Part shown: one piece after another, positions 42,735 to 45,191 of the stretch | How positions within the stretch are numbered: position 1 is the stretch's first letter | Layout of the letters: each line of letters opens with the position of its first letter | Assembly (NCBI RefSeq): GCF_900104445.1 | Contig: NZ_FNJI01000035.1 | Coordinates: forward strand, 1-45,191 | DNA from: Desulforhopalus singaporensis | Lineage (GTDB): Bacteria > Desulfobacterota > Desulfobulbia > Desulfobulbales > Desulfocapsaceae | Direction: 5' to 3' | DNA: 45,191 nucleotides | Position numbers and translations under genes: made by a program | The notes under the pieces: generated by a model | The model's database searches: none | Told to the model about the DNA's origin: nothing | The model's input: only the letters and a program-made list of their open reading frames with translations

Positions 42735-44093
42735 TTATCCTGCAACTGGTTTAACAAACCTTCCATTGCCCCGTTTGGCAAGAATAACACCATTGTCACA
42801 TACCAGCTTACCCCTGAGAAATGCTTTAGTGAGTTTAAAATCAAGGGTCATTCCTTCGTAAGGGCTCCATTCTGAAATGTTGTTACCGCTTTCTCTCGGA
42901 TTGTACTGATAGGGAGATTCCTTAAAAACTGAGATGTCGGCATCCTTTCCAACTTCCAGCACCCCTTTTTTGTGGTATAAGTTGAACAGTTTCGCGGGAT
43001 TTTCTGCCATGACTGCCGCTGCTATTTGTAGTGGTACCTCGTGATGTTTACAACCGGTGAGCAACAAAGGGTAAATTGCTTCCAAGCCAGGTGCTCCTGA
43101 GGCATTTTTCAACATATCAGGATCGGATTTGCGATCCAGGGACCAGCTGACATGATCAGTAGAAACAACTGTCACATTGCCGTTTTTTAAATGTTGCCAA
43201 ATTGCTTCGACTTCCGCTTTGGGTCGGATAGGTGGATTGATTTTGCAAAGGCCTTTTAATACTGGGGCATGCTCTTCATGATTCAAGGTTAAATAATGAA
43301 TACATGCTTCAATGGTTGTGTCAACATTCCGGCTCCGGTAGCCAGCGCACATTTCATAGCCCCTGCCAACCGAACAATGAACCACATGCCCGCGACAGCC
43401 GGCTTCTGCCGCCAATTCGTAAATTTCTGCCATGGCAAGTGTTTCTGTTATTTTCGGCCGGCTCAGAGCATGTGCACTCCAATCAGTTAACCTGGATTGT
43501 TTTACTTGGTCCAGGTAATGATTGACAGCTTCTTCATTTTCGTTATGGACGCCGGCAACCAGCTTATACTTGGCTATTTCTTTAAAGCATTCAAATAGTA
43601 AAAAGCTTGGAATACGGGGAAATCGTTTAGGGTCAGTTCCAAATGTGGAAAATTTAAATCCAGCGGCCCCTGCTTCAACCAGTTCAGCTATGCGTCGCGT
43701 GCCTTCTTCTGGATCGATTGTGGCATAAAGAGCGACATCCACTCGGGCATTTTGGTGCACATCTTCTATTTTAGCCTGAAAGCGTTCACGGTTGCAGATC
43801 AAACTGCCATCATCATACGGCATATCAACAATGGTTGTTATTCCACCGCTTGCTGCTGAACGTGTCGACCATGCAAACCCTTCACGCCCTTTCTGGCTCA
43901 AACTGTGAACCTGTGAATCTATACCTCCAGGCAAAACAAATGATCCGTTCTCGTCAAATATCTTTTCAGCTTCAGGCAGATCACCACTCCCAATTTGGGC
44001 AATAGTTTCATCCTTGATTGCAATATAACCGCCCTGGATAATCTCATCCCTGGTAACGATATTGCCTTTTATTACGGAGTCATATATTTTCAT
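42735..44093 (-). CDS. Dihydropyrimidinase/allantoinase-type cyclic amidohydrolase
   Basis: 452 aa from ATG 44093 (GGA nine bases upstream; an in-frame extension to 44234 is unlike the family). Cytoplasmic TIM-barrel hydrolase opening cyclic ureides such as hydantoin, dihydropyrimidine or allantoin. Visible: PGGIDSQVHSLSQKG (first metal motif), SGGITTIVDMPYDDG, Lys147 in AGAAGFKFSTFG (the carbamylated lysine place), His183 (AGVHNE), His239 (HVVHCS) and Asp313 (STDHVSW). The usual D-x-H-x-H is D-S-Q-V-H, so Gln61 replaces the first metal histidine. The subfamily may tolerate this, or it may hold one metal. Stop is four bases before the M20 gene start. Confidence 0.87.
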   Translation of the reverse strand: MKIYDSVIKGNIVTRDEIIQGGYIAIKDETIAQIGSGDLPEAEKIFDENGSFVLPGGIDSQVHSLSQKGREGFAWSTRSAASGGITTIVDMPYDDGSLICNRERFQAKIEDVHQNARVDVALYATIDPEEGTRRIAELVEAGAAGFKFSTFGTDPKRFPRIPSFLLFECFKEIAKYKLVAGVHNENEEAVNHYLDQVKQSRLTDWSAHALSRPKITETLAMAEIYELAAEAGCRGHVVHCSVGRGYEMCAGYRSRNVDTTIEACIHYLTLNHEEHAPVLKGLCKINPPIRPKAEVEAIWQHLKNGNVTVVSTDHVSWSLDRKSDPDMLKNASGAPGLEAIYPLLLTGCKHHEVPLQIAAAVMAENPAKLFNLYHKKGVLEVGKDADISVFKESPYQYNPRESGNNISEWSPYEGMTLDFKLTKAFLRGKLVCDNGVILAKRGNGRFVKPVAG

Positions 44094-44311
44094 AATATTT
44101 TTCCATACATAATTATTATTATCGATTTTCAGTAGCAAACTGTTACATACTGAATTAATGCAAAGTAAATTTGGCAACCAATGACTGAATTTGGGAAAGC
44201 TAATGACCAATGTCGGAGAAACAAAATTCACCAATAAAGTGTAAATGCATTGTTGTTCTCCCGAATAACTCTGTTTTTCTTTTGCGGTTTGCGTTTAAAA
44301 AAAGCAAAAGA

Positions 44312-45191
44312 TCAATATCTATCCAATGTTTCTTTTACCTGGGCAAGAATTCGTTCCGGTGCCCTGGCAGGGATGAATTTCTCCGGTGACAGGGAATCAC
44401 TGGGTTTTCTGGTTGCGACTATTCCGACCTTGGTAATCGTCAAGTCTTTTTCTAGGGGGTCGCAGCGATCGGCCTTCACCCCGGGTATTATCATGATATC
44501 CTCCTCACCCCTCATTCTGGCGGCCAAGGCCCATTCAACCTGGGTCCAGTCGTTTGGGTCAATGTCATCGTCAACCACAATGATCAGCTTAAGCAGGTTG
44601 GTGTGGCCCATGGCCAGCATGATGGCGCGCTTGCCCTCTCCCGCCTTGGGCTGGTGCATGCTTATAATGGCGTGCAGCCGTCCCATGCCGCCCTCTGTTA
44701 TCAACACGTTGGTGACGTTTGGAATTTTTTTCTTCAGGGCGAAACAGGTAGTTGCTCCGATGGCTGCACCGCCGACGAGAAGGTGCTCGGGGGCATAACC
44801 CGGAAGAATTGCCTGGTAGACAGGGTTACGACGATGGGTAACGGTTTTTATGAACATCTTGTTGCCGGGACCGTAGAGCTCGTAAAAGCCGTGAAATTCC
44901 GAAACAGGTCCTTCGTCCACCAGGTTGTCGCCATGGAGAACTCCTTCCAGAACTATTTCCGCGTCGGCCGGAACCTCCAAGTCTATCGACTTGCATTTGA
45001 CGAGTTTCAATGGTTCTCCAAGCAGTCTGCCGGCAATTTCGTATTCATCGTGTCCAAGATCGACATAGAATTGCGAGGCCAGAAGAACCGCCGTGTGATT
45101 CCCGATAACGACCGCTGTTTCCAGGGGCTTGTTCTGTGCCTCCGCTTTTTTCAGCAGAACATGCAGATGGTGGGTCGGGGCAATCCCGGCG
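44312..45191 (-). CDS. UbiD-family (prenylated-FMN) decarboxylase, 5' part beyond window
   Basis: The frame is open from the right edge and gives about 292 C-terminal residues; the start lies outside. UbiD enzymes reversibly decarboxylate aromatic, heteroaromatic or unsaturated acids with prenyl-FMN. The middle and C-terminal UbiD parts are clear: EYEIAGRLLGEPLKLVKC, VPADAEIVLEG, EGPVSEFHGFYE, then HRRNPVYQAILPG and IIVVDDDIDPNDWTQVEWAL. It lies 218 bp upstream of the hydantoinase gene on the same strand and may belong to the same pathway. Its base composition looks richer in GC than the genes downstream. Confidence 0.9.
   Translation of the reverse strand, partial: AGIAPTHHLHVLLKKAEAQNKPLETAVVIGNHTAVLLASQFYVDLGHDEYEIAGRLLGEPLKLVKCKSIDLEVPADAEIVLEGVLHGDNLVDEGPVSEFHGFYELYGPGNKMFIKTVTHRRNPVYQAILPGYAPEHLLVGGAAIGATTCFALKKKIPNVTNVLITEGGMGRLHAIISMHQPKAGEGKRAIMLAMGHTNLLKLIIVVDDDIDPNDWTQVEWALAARMRGEEDIMIIPGVKADRCDPLEKDLTITKVGIVATRKPSDSLSPEKFIPARAPERILAQVKETLDRY

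Overview
This window reads as a chromosomal segment of an anaerobic Desulfobacterota-type bacterium (former Deltaproteobacteria, sulfate-reducer-like). That placement is inferred from the gene mix: corrinoid-type MttB methyltransferases without pyrrolysine, a free-standing heterodisulfide-reductase-like Fe-S protein, a long YeiH-type transporter, a sigma-54 promoter, and maturation genes for a selenium-dependent molybdenum hydroxylase. No rRNA or marker gene is present to confirm it.

Layout. (1) 1-9.6 kb, quaternary-amine region: the 3' part of one MttB-family gene, a complete second MttB-family gene, then an almost perfect -24/-12 promoter in front of a ProU-type betaine ABC transporter (permease, binding protein, ATPase) and two SDR dehydrogenases, then a BCCT carrier. 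Together they look like uptake, oxidation and corrinoid-dependent demethylation of a quaternary amine. (2) 9.8-10.4 kb: a convergent glutathione-S-transferase-like gene. (3) 11.0-22.7 kb, the most unusual part: a same-strand run of two giant proteins (about 1590 and 1520 aa, the first with a canonical Tat motif) followed by two paralogous secreted proteins with four matching cysteines and a small secreted proline-rich protein, ending at a strong terminator. I cannot assign a function to any of them. (4) 22.8-26.1 kb: a compact pstSCAB-like operon without phoU. (5) 26.2-30.0 kb, minus strand: a macrodomain protein with a translationally coupled small ORF, then a YeiH-family transporter with two small membrane-protein genes.

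(6) 30.0-36.3 kb is patchy and mobile-looking: a 20-bp-arm perfect inverted repeat, an HdrD/GlpC-like Fe-S protein, GNAT and glyoxalase-fold genes flanked by short repeats resembling an integron attC half-site, a decayed IS630-family element with recognisable ends, a trace of a second copy, a small secreted protein and tRNA-Gln(CTG). (7) 37-45.2 kb: an enolase-superfamily enzyme converging on a minus-strand series that runs UbiD-like decarboxylase, hydantoinase-type amidohydrolase, M20 carbamoylase, molybdopterin-binding protein, YqeB and XdhC. This suggests degradation of an N-heterocycle or ureido compound using a molybdenum hydroxylase encoded elsewhere. The genes from about 36.5 to 44.2 kb look visibly more AT-rich than the UbiD-like gene beside them.

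All functional calls come from reading translated sequence and motifs; no similarity search was run. Starts were chosen by ribosome-binding sites where these are visible.
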